64,000 nt of DNA. Source: Plectrocnemia conspersa (taxonomy: Eukaryota > Arthropoda > Insecta > Trichoptera > Polycentropodidae). Positions 1 through 13,229 of this stretch are shown piece by piece (position 1 is the first letter of the stretch; every line of letters starts with the position of its first letter). The notes beneath the pieces were generated by a model. It saw only the letters and a list, made by a program, of their open reading frames with translations, did not search any database and was not told the origin of the DNA. The DNA lies in the NCBI GenBank assembly GCA_009617715.1, contig VTFK01000292.1, positions 868,001 to 932,000 of the forward strand, read 5' to 3'. The position numbers and the translations under genes were made by a program.

Positions 1-2739
1 ACACAAGATTGTACGTGTATGGGTACATTAAAGGATCGTATAAGGATAAGTTAGTAAATTAAATTTAAAGCAAAAATTAAATTAAAAAATTATGATAAAA
101 TATATCATTAGAGTTATAATACTTTGTAATGATAATGTCAAAAAAAGTCTATTAACCATTTATTTTAGGTTTATTTATTTACTCGTAAATTAAAATATTT
201 TTTAAAATACAAAAAAAAAATGCTTTGATGTAATATTAAATATCAACATTTTCAATATGAAAAGTATGTATTATATTTAGCAAAATCAATGCTTGTAGTA
301 AGAATATACGTATGCGAAATTTCACAAACGCGGCACAAACCTGCCATGCTAAAATATTATATAACATGTAATACACAGTATAAATAAACGAGTTATACTT
401 TAAAACAAATCTAGCATGTGTCGTAAACAGAACCATAAAACTTGGCTAACAAAGAAAATCGATTTTCAACATTTCAACAAATATACACGATTTTCGCATG
501 AGAAGAGAAAAAATATTATTGCGTGCTCCCACCATGTGCAACACTGTCTAATGTTTGACAATAAAATTCAAAGACAGATATTAAAGCGTATTATAAACGA
601 TGTTAAGCTGAACTGTAAAACAACAATTGGAAACATTAAAAGCAAACCGTAAAATTATTACGCTCGCCTCCGTGCTTGGCGATAATATCGAGACTCGTTT
701 GCATTTTGTTATAATTGAATAATTTATTCAGTGCTTATATTTGTTTGGGTATTTAAAGTAATTTATATATACATTTTATAATAATATAAACTGTAATGAT
801 TACAGACCGATCAAAACTGCCTTTTTTATTTTCGGACAAAACCATAAGTTTCGTCTAAAATACAAATTGTGTTTCGTAAAAATTTACAGAATAAAAATAA
901 AAAAAAAACTTTAAAATTACCAAATTTTGAATCTTATACAGATTCAACGGTATTTTCATAACGTTAGTGTTATATGTATCTAAGCTTTATTTTTGTTATA
1001 AGACATTTTTTTTACGAGTAATTATTGTTCAATAAATTTATAATTTAAAATCGAAAGTTCACTACCATAAATGAGATTTTTACTATTTCCATTCTGATAA
1101 TTTTCAATTTATTTTCCCGTTTACGAAAACATTACCTAATTGATTGTGTAATAAATATATTTAAGGGCAGTATTTATATTTTATAAATTGTATATGCTAT
1201 TGAAAAATGTTGATACATTAAGCGTAAGTACTTTATGATTGATTTGTTGTAAGCAATATTAAAACTATATATATGTATATATCAAGGAAAATACTTTATT
1301 ATAAATTTTATTTTCACAATGGTCTTAATAAATTCATAAAGTATAGCTTTAAAAGTATGTTTGACCTTTAAGTTATTATATTTATTATGATTTTTTAATA
1401 AATAATAAATTTAAATTAAACTGAAGGATAAAATTTCTACTAAAATAATAAGTATTGTAAATGTATTTTTAAGTGTCAAGATAATATTTTTTTAAAACAC
1501 AATTAAGTTTTGCATTTACATATTATATTTCTAGTTTTAAAATATGCACTCAAACCTTGATTAATAAAATAAACTTCTGTCTGTGTTTATCTCTTTCATA
1601 GCTTACTGGTTGGTTAAGTTTTGGATTTGTTGAGTTAATTAATTGAGCACGCCTAGTAAAACCCATATAAACCTCAATTGATCGAATGAGTAATTCAGTG
1701 AAACGGATGGCTATCTATTTATTTATGTTTTACGAAAAAGCTTTTCTCTGATTTAACCTTCCTGACCACATTTTGATACATTTTATTTGCTCCTATCTTC
1801 ATAACTATGAAAAATACACCGAAACTTTTTTTGTCGAATATGTATATGTATATGATATATTCTATGAGTAGCTGATTATTTTAATTTTTATTAGTTACGA
1901 CCTAGCTCGATTTTAATAAATCATTACGCTATTTATCCTAAAATTAGGAACATCTATATTAATAGTCTTTTGTGCTTTAATAACATAACTATTTATTGAA
2001 TTAAGAAAAAATTAAAATATAGTGTAAATTTTATTATTGTATAGGCTTTATTATATGTATAAGAGTAATTAGCGTTTAAGTAGTTTGAGCTCACTGCAAT
2101 ATAAAAAAAAGATCAATGTCATCTGCATACATCATTAACTATTTGCATGACTGTAAATGGTTATTTGTCTCAACACAAGTCTCAGACAGATTTAATTATT
2201 TTATTACATACATTTTTTTAGTTTTAACCCAATTTTACATTAAAATTTTGTAAAGCGTGACAATTTTCTAGATTAAAAATGAATTTTTCACGGATTTAAA
2301 ATATAATATTTTCATCTCGAAACACGCGAGAGCAAAAAAATAGCACATCGCCACCGGTCGACAATTTTTCACATTTTTTAATATTATATTTTTTCAACTG
2401 CTCATACAAATTATGATGCTTGATGAAATATATTTTTACACCCTCGTGCGTCTTGGTATTACGTTGTTAAATTTATTAATTATAGTCACCCCTTTGCTAA
2501 TTAAATAACCGCCCCGCTAACGTGTCAGTAAAAAATAATAAACTCCAGTGCCTATACTAAAACGAGTATATTAAATCTCGTCGTAGCTCGAGCGTAAAAA
2601 TCAAATGACTAAAAAACTAGCATATTTTATTTTCTTTATTTTTATCAGTGATTAAAATTAATTTAAGCCATCTAGACGTGAAACGTTATATCTCAAAATT
2701 AAATTGGAGTTATGGGTTTGTTGAAATTAAATAACATTA
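1..2739. other. AT-rich non-coding DNA
   Basis: Homopolymer and TA-rich sequence with one modest complex patch at about 2330-2590. No supported gene. A minus-strand MMYADDIDLFF near 2100-2130 resembles an RT catalytic motif but has no supporting blocks. Confidence 0.6.
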
Positions 2740-3000
2740 GAATGGCAATTGATTTGCATAATTCCTCGAGAATGTTTTAATTATTCAGGGAAGGGCTTCG
2801 AAGCAATTCTACTTATATGGAATATTAATACATTGGCAAATATCGATTCGATTAAAGGGTATGTGCGACCCTTCTTAGGAATTGTTCGCTTTGTCGCTAC
2901 AATTACAAACCAATTGGGCGAATATGTTACGCGTGAAGCATTTCCAATATGTCTTTGTTTTGGAAAGTGAGAATGCGTTAAAGAGTCTTCCATATTTGTG
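2740..3000. promoter_or_regulatory. Complex non-coding island
   Basis: The stretch loses the AT-rich, homopolymer character of its surroundings and carries CpGs and mixed words. Open frames on both strands are short and lack recognisable domains. Candidate conserved non-coding element; conservation is not testable here. Confidence 0.3.
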
Positions 3001-4180
3001 GACTACTTGCTTTTTATTTTATTTTATAATTTACCAGAAAAAAGTTAAATTTTTAAATATAATATGATATAATTTATTAATTAACAATGTTTGAATATAT
3101 ATATTATATATCGTTACGTATTTATAATTTATTTATTGCTGTTTACAAGTAAAATTGCTAACTTTTCAATAGAAACAATATAATATTTTTAATAGAAAAA
3201 CGATTTATATACATAATATATTTTAATATTATATATGTAAACTGTTATTTGTATTGATGTGTAGTATTTACTAGAGACAGTTTATTAGCCGTAATTATCA
3301 ATCGGGTAATTTGTAATGCTAATTACATATAATTATCTATTTAGGGTAATTGATATAGGAAAAAGTGTTTGTGATAGTAATTTTATTGAGTTAAAAATAA
3401 TACAGATAATTCTGTTTAATTATAGACATTGAAATTAGTCCCTATAGTAGTAATAAAAAAATATACAACATTTTAGTGCTGAATTTGTATATTATTATTT
3501 AAATACAATTGATAATAATTATATAATTATTTCTATGTACTACTGAATTGGGATATACATAGCAAGATAATTTACTTGTATTTCAATTTAATTACTTCAC
3601 CTATTCGTCACATGATAAAGTTAAAGAATTGAACTCTTATGTATATATTTATATATCATATAAATAAATCTATAGGTAGTTAATAATTTATTGAACTGAA
3701 ACATTTGCTCTAAATCTATTATATTATTATATACGTATACACATCGTTGTTTCTTATTTAACTATGCATTTAATTTTACATACTCAAACACTCATACAAT
3801 GTCTCTAACACTCGTATAGTCTCTTAAACTTTAAGCAAGTAGATTATTTGGTAACTTCATTCTAAGCATATATTAGTAATATTATTACAATTTTACATAA
3901 TTCCAATTCAATTAAAGTTTTTATTATTGTAAAAGGGTTTAAATGTTTTCACTCAGATGATTTTATATTTAGTGGGCGATATTAATGTATATTTTATATT
4001 AATTTCTATACTGTGAATTTGACATTGATTGTGACTAATCATAACTTGTAGTATACATATAATTTAATTATATATATAAATACTTCAGATGCTTTACTTA
4101 TTTGTTAGTCTATCCAACATAATGATTATGTATATACATTTTTTTTTTTCAAATATTTTTATGTCTTAGCATATACAACT
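3001..4180. other. AT-rich non-coding DNA
   Basis: Nothing recognisable; short alternating TA and ATT words only. Confidence 0.6.
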
Positions 4181-4189
4181 AATTAGCAC

Positions 4190-4330
4190 GAGAGACCAGT
4201 GGTATAGTCGTTTAGAATTACCCTAAGAATGTGGGTTCTAATCCCATTATATGTTTGTCTGGGAGAACGGGATTAGTGATTATTATATAAATATAATTCT
4301 GATCGATCATCATAAATTAAGTTCTTATAG
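4190..4330 (+). repeat. tRNA-derived SINE copy (pol III A and B boxes)
   Basis: TGGTATAGTCG at 4200-4210 resembles the internal A box. GGTTCTAATCC at 4234-4244 matches the B-box consensus GGTTCGANTCC at ten of eleven positions, with tRNA-like spacing of about 34 bases. The tRNA-like head is followed by a body containing TGTCTGGGAGA and a tail with CTGATCGATCATCA, both shared with the copies near 16.1 and 24.0 kb. It cannot be a functional tRNA because the acceptor and D arms do not pair. It lies about 200 bp upstream of the hAT relic. Confidence 0.7.
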
Positions 4331-4489
4331 ATTTTCCTGTTCTCACGGATGAACATCGTGATAATTAAAAAAAATCGAGCTAGGTAGTACATAATACGTA
4401 GAAAAATATTTTTATTATTGAGCTTTAGCTCATAGAAAATATCATACTCGTATTTCTAAATATAAGATTTTTCTACTTTTTCTTAATTA

Positions 4490-5790
4490 TTTATATTTAA
4501 TAAAACCATACAAGTTTAGGCGCTTATGCTTATTTCGCGGACCCCAGTGGGTCCGCGTGTCATCTAATCAAAATATATAAATGTGGATGAAATGGTTAAA
4601 ATAAATATTTATGTAAAGAATTTTTTTACAAATTGCAATCAATATTTATATATATATATATAAACAACTCGAAATAATTGTTAGAAAGCTTAACCATATG
4701 TTTCAGAGAACGTATGTTTACATTTTAGACAGAGCTGGGAAGTAGAAAAATATTTTAAAAAATACAGGTTGCAATGGTAATCAAGTAGTTTAAGGCACTA
4801 TTTTTTGCCAGTATGCGAATAAATTTTGCAGCAGAAAGTTTGTTATCAAGGATAAATAGTCACTTAAAATCAAAACATTTATTCATTACAAGCAAACCTA
4901 TTGATTATATTAAATTGCTTATAATAATTTATTAATAGTAATCGTAAAATCATCATTATTTTATGTTATCAATTTATTTAGCCCAATAGCTAATAATGCC
5001 TATATAATTGCAAAAGATTTAATTAAACATTGTATGATGAATATGTGCACTTAGCTCTATGGATAATCTCATGTGCGAACACAATTAAAAATTACATTAT
5101 CTGGTAATACAATAATACAAAAAAATATTTGCCAGTTAATGTAACGGAGCAGTTTATAACCAAAATAAATACATCACAATGGTTTACAATTCAAATGGAT
5201 AAATCAATATTTGTATAAAATAATGCGATTTTGCTGGTGTATGTTAAATATGTCGATTATTCGGATAAAAATATCAAATATGTTATGCTCTTTGGATTTA
5301 AAGGATTATATCACTGTAAATGTATATGTAATGCTATGAATGTTAACGCGACTGAAAAGGGTTTAAAACAGAATCAAATTTTTACAAACAATTTGACTTA
5401 AAAATGTTATACTATAAAATATATAACATTAAACTACGAAAAACAAATCATAAAATGACACTTATCGCGGGCATTTAAGATGTGAAAAGTTATCTTTCTT
5501 TAAGAAGTCATTGCAACTATAGCAAAATATGGTCTCACTAGCGGTGAGAAAAGCATCATAAGAAATTGGTTCAAAAAGCCATTTAATAACACTGGGATTG
5601 CAGAGAAATGTTTTATGTAAAATATTGTTTGATAGCAATAAAACTATTATCGAAAATTAAGAAAATGAATCAACTTACTGATTTTCACCTTAATGTGTTA
5701 AGAGTAGTCTGTACCAATCAGGAACCTGACTTATTTAAAATAATATAAAAAATCACATTCATTTTTTAATAAACAAATAAATAAATATTA
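4490..5790 (+). pseudogene. hAT (ZBED/Buster-like) transposase pseudogene
   Basis: Known family: hAT transposases begin with a BED zinc finger and end in a dimerisation region. Seen on the plus strand in broken frames: near 4800-4925, the end of a BED finger (INSHLKSKH, then SKPIDYIKLL). At 4996-5040 comes a segment reading IIAKDLIKH. At 5180-5275 are WFTIQMDKS and AILLVYVKYVDYSDK, matching the family's LDEST..LLVYVRY block. At 5690-5748 is LRVVCTNQEPDLFKII, matching the C-terminal tail. The middle of the catalytic domain is mostly deleted, and several stops and frameshifts are present. A hairpin of CGCGGACCC arms at 4536-4557 is a common subterminal feature of such elements. No intact copy or target duplication was found. 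Confidence 0.72.
4536..4557. repeat. Short GC-rich hairpin (hAT subterminal type)
   Basis: CGCGGACCC (4536-4544) and GGGTCCGCG (4549-4557) are perfect inverted arms around a 4-base loop, a GC-rich island in AT-rich DNA. Such palindromes of the phrase 'CGCGGACCC' are common near the ends of hAT elements, and this one sits just upstream of the hAT transposase relic. Confidence 0.6.
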
Positions 5791-5799
5791 TAATTTCAA

Positions 5800-6980
5800 A
5801 TATTTTCAATATACTTTTTTATGTATTTTTATTTATATATTTTTATGTTTGTTGCCCATAAGCGATTAGGTGTGAAACTGTAGAGCTGAACAGGTATATG
5901 TATGTATGTATATACAATTTGCATGTGCATGTGCAAATGCAAAAATAAATTAAGTTTTAATTTTACTTCATTATATTTATTATGCTGCAGCCCGTGTGAC
6001 ATTGCAAACGTCTGTATTTGGCCCAAAGAAAAAATAGTTAAATATTACTGTTTTACAGGATGCTTAACAAGAATTAAGACCAAAATTCATGGTCGAAGAA
6101 GTTCTTGAAGCGAAGTAGTGGTCTAAGAATTGAGGTGTAGTAGAATCGAGTGAATTTAATCCAGTATTGGTACCGCTTTATATTAATTTAAATTAAATTA
6201 TGGCCATCATGACTGAATAAGTTAATTTAATGCATTATGATGGTTAAAAAGAGTATATAATATTATTACAAAACATAAACATATATAATACAAATAATTA
6301 AAAAAGTAATAAATAAAAGAAAGAGAAAATATCATGAAATATTAAAATTAAATGACATAAATAAGACCAGCTCCTCGTATCTTTTTGCAATGTTAAGCGT
6401 TAAGTATTAAGGAGCTGAATAGTGACAGCCATAGGCGAGTCTGACGTAGTGTCTTTAACTGGCATCAAAGGAGGACGCGATCGTGCGACGCGTTCCATAA
6501 TCAAAAAATGTAATTCTTTGCAAGTAATGACGCTAAAGTAAACATATCCTACAATATTTATTGTGTATTTTTTTCTCGGAAATTTTTAAAAAAAAATATG
6601 CCAAATTAAGTATTCTATTTTTCAGAATTTTTATCAAACCTAGTCAGCCTTATCTTGGCTTTGGTAATTTAAGAACTACATTAATAATCAAATGTCTAAT
6701 AACGACAAATTTTATTTTACTTATAAAAACAATTACTACTTGTCTATTAATATGGTATCAAATACTTAATAATAATAACTGTTAACTAAGAACAAATAAT
6801 CTCAAAAATGCTTGTTTCCTGTGCCACATAATTTACAATTATTTGAGGGTATTATATCCACAATCGATGAAAACTATGTTGGAGCACTTATTATTATTAC
6901 TATTAAATTTAAATTAAGCGTGGTTGTTGTTATTATACGTTCAAATCAGATTCGGAACAAATATTTCTCCATAAATATTG
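5800..6980. other. AT-rich DNA with a small complex patch
   Basis: Mostly AT-rich. 6370-6500 is a small complex patch with AGCTCCT...AGGAGCT inverted arms and GGAGGACGCGATCGTGCGAC. No gene supported. Confidence 0.5.
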
Positions 6981-6989
6981 AATATAATA

Positions 6990-7285
6990 GCCATATAGAT
7001 GTGAACAGAGATGAGTTCCGCGTTGATAATTATGTTTTGTCCCTGATAGGGGTCGTCGCTTTCGAGGGCTGTATCGATCTGATAGGCTGGTGGTCGTCCT
7101 TTCGGTTCACTTGCCAACCATACACCGAAGCCTTTGCCCTGGGCCACCATTATCTGTGGTTAATCAAGCATGATGTTAACTGTTACCTAAAATTACGCCG
7201 GTCGTCTTCGTTTTAATCCGTGGCGTTGTTTTAAAACGAAACCATTTTCGTCGACGCCCCTAATCGATACACGCACGTACAGAGT
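6990..7285. promoter_or_regulatory. Complex island, enhancer candidate
   Basis: CpG-bearing sequence with TGTGGTTAATC near 7155, a Runx-like TGTGGTT next to a homeodomain-like TAATC core. A 134-codon frame crosses it but continues through low-complexity AT-rich DNA, so it is not a convincing gene. Confidence 0.35.
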
Positions 7286-7479
7286 GGTCTAGTAAGCAAA
7301 TAAAACATAATTTAAACATCTCATTATTTGCTAGAATTTAATATTTATAATTGTTAATAATGATCCAAACACAAACACAAATAGATTTTATTGCATTAAT
7401 AAGATATTGCTTTAAAGGCTAAAGATAACATTTCAATGGTTTCAGATCATTAGTGAGCTGTATTCAGATTAGACTTTAT

Positions 7480-7690
7480 ATTTTTTTTTGCTAAAATTAA
7501 AAATAAATTTTAGTTTTTTGTTTAAAATTATAATCACCAACGTTTTATTTTATATTTATATTTTTTTATCAAAGTGTAGCTGATAACAATGGAAATGATT
7601 TTAAGCCAGTTACCTGCATAGCATATAATATATAATTATTATGTTTGTAAAATTATATATACTATTAAAATAACTGTATTAGCAAAATAC
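7480..7690 (+). repeat. Diverged repeat pair, copy 1
   Basis: Shares ATAATCACCAAC(G/A)TTTTAT, GTAGCT(G/A)ATA(A/C)CAA, and further on ATATGTTTG(T/C)AAAATTAT-type blocks with 58580-58770 in the same order over about 200 bp. Family not identified. Confidence 0.5.
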
Positions 7691-7959
7691 AGATTTTTCA
7701 CGACTTAATTTATTCTACTAAATCATTTAATTATAAGCTAGTATGCAAAGAATGTGTTTATTGTTAATATATATTATATGAATTAAACGAGTGTCACCTT
7801 TTCGACACGTGTGTGTTTAGTTGATAGACAAACGATAATAGTATTTTATCACGAAAAGCTCGTAATAACGTCAACATTTAATAGTAATATAAATCAAATA
7901 AACATGTATTTAGATGTGTAATATATAAAAAAACAATATTATACATATTTTTTTAATAA

Positions 7960-8160
7960 ATTCTAAACTTTATAAGATCCGTCACGCATCACGACGAATC
8001 ACTGCGTATATAATAAATGCGAAACGACAAAACTTCTTGTTTCGAGTTTGTGAAAGCCCGTGACCATTACTTCAACATGCAACTTAGGAATCAACGTCCG
8101 AAAGTCCTTCTATAAAAACGTTTACGCCTTGTTGCACAGTGGTCCGGATTTAGAGATTAG
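7960..8160. promoter_or_regulatory. Complex non-coding island
   Basis: A run of CpG-bearing mixed-complexity sequence between AT-rich deserts. No frame or known repeat recognised. Regulatory role inferred from composition only. Confidence 0.28.
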
Positions 8161-8699
8161 AGATACATTAAAATGTTATAAGAAACTAGTGTAATGTTTA
8201 TTTTGGGTAATTTACATATAAATAATAAATGTATTTTATAAGATTTTTTGTACGAAAAACTTAAGCATTATTAAATATATTTAAGAAAATAAAATTGTAT
8301 TGTTAAGCATGGTATATAACTTAGCTTTGAATTGGAAAAATGATTATTTTATTTTAAATACAGAATAATTATGTCTTTTTTAGCTCTAAAAATAAAACCA
8401 TAAAATTAAAACTTAATTTATTATTAAATAATATTCTAGATTATTATAACAAGTAATTTTATTTTATTGTCTAAGTAATAAATACGTATCAAATAAAATG
8501 CCACATAGAAATTTCACATTATATGTATATCTTTTTTTTGTACAATATCAATTAATAACCATAAATTGTAAAAGGGCAATTAAACTTAAAATAAGTGTTT
8601 TAAATAATGGTTTGTTTATAATACTGCTTTTTTGAATAAATGAAACATATAAAATATATATTATAATAATATATAAAAAAAAAATTATCTTAAATAATT

Positions 8700-9180
8700 A
8701 AATTTCGATATCCATTTTGTATGCTCTTTGTCTGCCTTGATTGAACAGGCTAGAGCTCTGTGCTTCGTGTTTCTCCGTTTTACTGTCGATACCACATTAT
8801 GGATCGTGAAGAAAAAAGAAAACACATCTTCAAGGTTTTAGATTTTTTTCCTAGTCGGTGTCGTGTGGCATGATAAATCATCTTGACGTCGAATAAAACA
8901 TAAAAAAAAAAAAAAAAAACATCGCTAATTAGCGTCGAAACTTCGCCAAAGATCAATTAATCATCGACAAATTTGCTTGCGCGTCAATCAAACGGGGGAA
9001 AAAATGTAAATTGCCTTATGGGTGAATTCTAAACCTTTTGTGTCGTTCTTTGGTGAAATTTGCGGTGTTGCGTTTAAATTTTCAAAATTGATTCATCCCT
9101 TTGAGAGATGAAAGGAGAGATGCCACACAAGACAAAGACACGAGATTACCTTTATCTTATGTCGAACGGCCTTTGTGTAA
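8700..9180. promoter_or_regulatory. Complex island with an 18-base poly(A)
   Basis: Two mixed-complexity blocks (8700-8900 and 8920-9180) are separated by A18 at 8902-8919, which directly precedes CATCGCTAATTAGCG, itself containing the homeodomain core TAATTA. The A-tract could be the tail of an ancient retroposed insertion, but no body was recognised upstream. Confidence 0.3.
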
Positions 9181-9749
9181 TATATGATTTTTTTTACGTT
9201 ACTCAAAACGGATATTTTCTCTGAAGGTTTTTGATCGTTTAACTTTGACATGTTTGTGTAATGACAAAATGTAAATGAAAATAAGATCGATATAGCAATG
9301 ACATTTTGAAAATATTTGTGATGGATTCTAACAATTATATGATACCTACGAAGCTAGGAAATTAAGTCTTTCTGAATTCAAAAATTTAGATATAAAAATT
9401 ACCACGATAAAATGTTTTGTTCTAAGTTGAATCGAATCCTTTTTTAATTTTATCCAAATTATTTTTATCTATCACCACGTGAAAATATTTTACTGGTACC
9501 TACCATTGGATCCATCTTTTAAGCTAAAAAAACTGTTATAATGCCAGCAAAACCATACGAGTTTGAATTGCATTGTTTTTATGGCTTTTTTTTTATGAAA
9601 GCAACAAACATTGAGTGTTTATGCTGTGAGAATTTAAAAAATTTAAGTAAAATTAAAAAGCAACTGGATTGATAATGATACTCATTTTAATTTTTAATAT
9701 TTGTGAATTTCGTATTTTTATTATAAAAATATGTATTAATTGTTTAAGG

Positions 9750-9990
9750 GTTTGTCCTGCCAGCTTTTGTCGAGTCACTGCTCCTACAACATAATAAAAA
9801 TCATATAAACTCAAACAAAATAGTTATGGATCGACGACAGACGAAAAATATTAAGAGAGAAGCTGCTTCTCTCTTCATGTCAACCTGGTCCAGCTCAACG
9901 TCAGGAATTCAGAGTTTAATTCGCTGCGAAGACGACTGAATTCTTTAGATGCAAAGACGAAATGAGGACTTTATAAATTATACAACCTAA
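9750..9990. promoter_or_regulatory. Complex non-coding island with hairpins
   Basis: Mixed-complexity block carrying the AAGAGAGAAGC hairpin and a GAATTCAG inverted pair. No coding frame. Regulatory or structured-RNA role would be speculation. Confidence 0.28.
9853..9875. repeat. Perfect 11-bp-arm hairpin AAGAGAGAAGC
   Basis: AAGAGAGAAGC, one central T, then GCTTCTCTCTT. It sits in a more complex island (about 9750-9990) that also holds a second inverted pair, GAATTCAG and CTGAATTC. Confidence 0.8.
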
Positions 9991-10479
9991 TGGTAACGTG
10001 ACTCTATTTCTTTTGCAATATATACATTAAACACATATACCAGGACAAAATTAAAGTAAAACGTTCCTAATAGCAGCGTGTATTGATATTTGTATTGCCT
10101 TTTATATAATAGATTATTATATTTTAAGTCAGACTTATTATCACCTGCGACATAAAGTTATAGCAGGGCTTATAAGATTGTTGATTATACTAAGCAACGC
10201 AGTGTCTTTTTTTTGTAGACCCTTGTCTCAACATTTTTGAGTAATCGTGGGCCATGGGTATTGAGTGATATTATATCAAAATTTATAATATGTGTATGTA
10301 TAGTAGAGCAATCATTTCAAAAGGATAATAGTAGATATTTTCTTTGTAACAATTTTTTATATACATCCTAACAATATAAAGCATTTTATTCTATAGCATA
10401 GCATAAAAATTTACATCCAAATAATAGAGTTTCTTAGAAATGCAAGCTATGAAGCTGGAATCTTACATGGATGTCGTAC

Positions 10480-11260
10480 AATTCATTTCCGTTATTCGTA
10501 ATTTGTAAGAAACCTTTTACATATGAGTACAAAAGTGTATTGACTTGGCTTTACATTGAATTTACTCCTATAAAAATGTTCTGAAAAATACGATTCTCCG
10601 TAATGCAATAATATAATGTATATTGGGGCAATTAAATTATATTGCACTATAAATGAAATATTTACAACCCGCGTCTGATCAATATTTATGAGAGCAGCAC
10701 TAATTATAATTAATTTTCTATGTGCCTTACCAAGCACGAAAGGTGTGTATAAAATAGTAATAAATTCGAAGCCCATGCTTGTATTTTGTGTATATAGATA
10801 AATGTGTATTGCAATTTTTATCAAATTGCCAGCGAAGTAAAAATAAGGCACAATTTATGCGGGCATGAATATTGATGAGTCGATCCGATTTCGTTAATCG
10901 CGCGTACCTTTTTTTTCAGATATTTTTGTAATTAAAAAAAAAGTGCTTTCGATCATATACATACATACATGCGTAGGTATCCTTCGATTACGGCAGACCC
11001 TTTTAAGAGCGGATCGCTTTTTCGGTTTTTTGACCAATTTGCAAATTATGACCGCTATTAGCGATAACGTTCTGGACTGTTGAGTTTTAAATATTTTTTT
11101 ATAATTTATTATTATTAAAAAACTCGAACAAGAATCGAAACTAACTAGATTGAACGATAATTTGGGTATCCAGGCCGCTAATCCACCAACGTGAATAAAT
11201 TTCGTCAGAGAAGATCCTGGGGGAGATAAAAGTTCTGGGTACAATAAGAACGAGAGATCC
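10480..11260. promoter_or_regulatory. Two adjacent complex islands
   Basis: The blocks 10480-10860 and 10870-11260 are each crossed by a minus-strand frame of just under 120 codons, but neither translation shows a domain, signal peptide or splice pattern. The first would be rich in Ile and Tyr from AT-rich codons. More likely conserved non-coding DNA than genes. Confidence 0.3.
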
Positions 11261-11269
11261 TTGGGGTGA

Positions 11270-13225
11270 TAGCTTAATACAAAATTTTGTATAAATAAAA
11301 TTAATTATTGTACACAATAGAAAACGTACATGAGTTATAAAACCATTCTGGATACATCGATGGAAATTTCAGAACATGTTCACTATGCAGAACGATAAAG
11401 CATATTATATATTAAAGTTTACTTAGTCTTAATTGAAAATTAAACTATATGTATTTAATCAAGTGCTTTATATTGATATACTTTTTAATACATAATTTAG
11501 ATAGCGGCTATTAGATAAATAAAGCGTTCGTTTTTATTTTTCTTGTGTACGCACTACACGCTTTGTAATTATTGTATATGATTCATTAAGTAGATAGTAA
11601 TAATGTATTTTTTATTTTATAGTGTTTGGGTGTTACATTACCAAAAAATTTAAGTATTACACATTATTATTAAATAACAAATAATATAAGTCAATATATG
11701 GATATTAGGATGGTTTTTATGCATCTTCAGCATTCCAACCGCCTCAATTAAGATCATTCGATTTTTCTTAGCCCGTCAATCTTATTTATAATTTTTTTTC
11801 AGACCAGTCTATCCCCTTTCTTATATACGTTTTACATAACGAGCCCACTTTAGTCGGAATTTTTTTATATGTTGTACAACATTTAGGTTCCCAATTAAAT
11901 TTTTTTTTTTAATGTCATTAGGTATATAATAGTATTCAATAAATATTGGATGAATTTTAGTTAAATATATATATTTAAACAATCGTTTTAGTGTGATCTT
12001 AGGTTTCAGTTAAATATAAATATGTCAAGCAAATAAACACTAGAGAAAATATCCTATTTTATTACTTATTTTTTTAAGAAAAAGGTAAAAGAATAATTAA
12101 ATAAAAATTCATAAGTGTTTTACAGTAAATATGTAATGATCTGAATATATTATTAACGAACGCACATATTAATATTATTAACATAAGCACAGACATAATT
12201 TTGTAGCCAAAATAGTTCAAATAAAAGGATTACACATTTACAGAATAAATCAAAGATTGATATTTCAGATAAAGATTATATGTTAAAATACAGGTGTCCC
12301 TAAAATAATAAATAAAACTTTAATTTTGTTTAGTAATAAAATTCCGATTCTTAAACATTTGTAAAGAATTTTATGTGTAGTGTTTATTTTCACAATTTAT
12401 TTTGTTCTTAATGTAAATATTATTTAATTATAATTGCATAATTAGGTTCATTTACATAATCTTTTACTGAATATTACTTTAAATACAAATATTAAAACAT
12501 TTGATCTTTTATTTTACAATTATATATTTTAAGAATAATCATTATTTATTATATATAAAAATAAGTAATGATTATGTGATACTTCGTATACATTGATTTT
12601 ATAAAAACATCAATAAAAGCTTATTTTAAACTGTTTAAATTTATGTATAATTACGCTAATTAAAATAAAATACTACATATTTGCTTATTGCCTTATAAAC
12701 TGGCGTATTATATATTATTAAAAAATAATTTTCAACCATTAATTAAACCTATTTTATTTATCGTTTATATAAATATTTGCCCCTTGTATAAATATATAAT
12801 ATATTTGTTAAAAAAGCTTAAAGTTACGTATATTTTGTAATAATAAAAACATCGGGCTTAGACTTTTTATAAATATATTTAAACCTTACTTTATGTATAA
12901 CTAAAAATAAGCCTTTGTTTTATATTTTTATTTTTTAGCATAAAGTATCTCAAAAGAAAACCATTTTTGTGGTTTTTTTTTTAACGGAATTTTTATCAAT
13001 ACTTTTAAGCATAAGAAAACAAACAACTCAAGATATATACATAAGAAATGAAGCAAATTATAGTTCATTAAAATGTTAAATTCATAATTATGTCTTAAAA
13101 TGATTATCAGTATTTAAAAAAAAAAGTGTCATTTAATTTATTTATATTGATTTTTATTTGTACTAATTTTATTACTTATTTAATAGTAATTTAATCAGTA
13201 AAATATATAGGTATATTTATTTTTT
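11270..13225. other. AT-rich non-coding DNA
   Basis: Low-complexity sequence apart from 11700-11880, a mildly complex patch of unknown nature. No gene or known repeat recognised. Confidence 0.55.
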
Positions 13226-13229
13226 ATTA

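Noticed and set aside
2085..2150. Minus-strand MMYADDIDLFF, resembling an RT catalytic motif
   Set aside because: No VPQGS, LGPLLF or thumb block occurs at the expected distance on either side; one short motif in AT-rich DNA can arise by chance.
5830..5880. CATAAGCGATTAGGTGTG as the right terminal repeat of the hAT relic (sharing CGCTTATG with about 4521-4528)
   Set aside because: Only eight bases match, with no CAG-type end and no 8-bp target duplication.
6812..7216. 134-codon plus-strand open frame
   Set aside because: The first half is AT-driven Ile/Val/Tyr sequence, the second half crosses a complex island; no domain, no supporting splice or Kozak context.
10492..10851. 119-codon minus-strand open frame
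   Set aside because: No domain or homology recognised; hydrophobic and aromatic residues follow from AT-rich codons.
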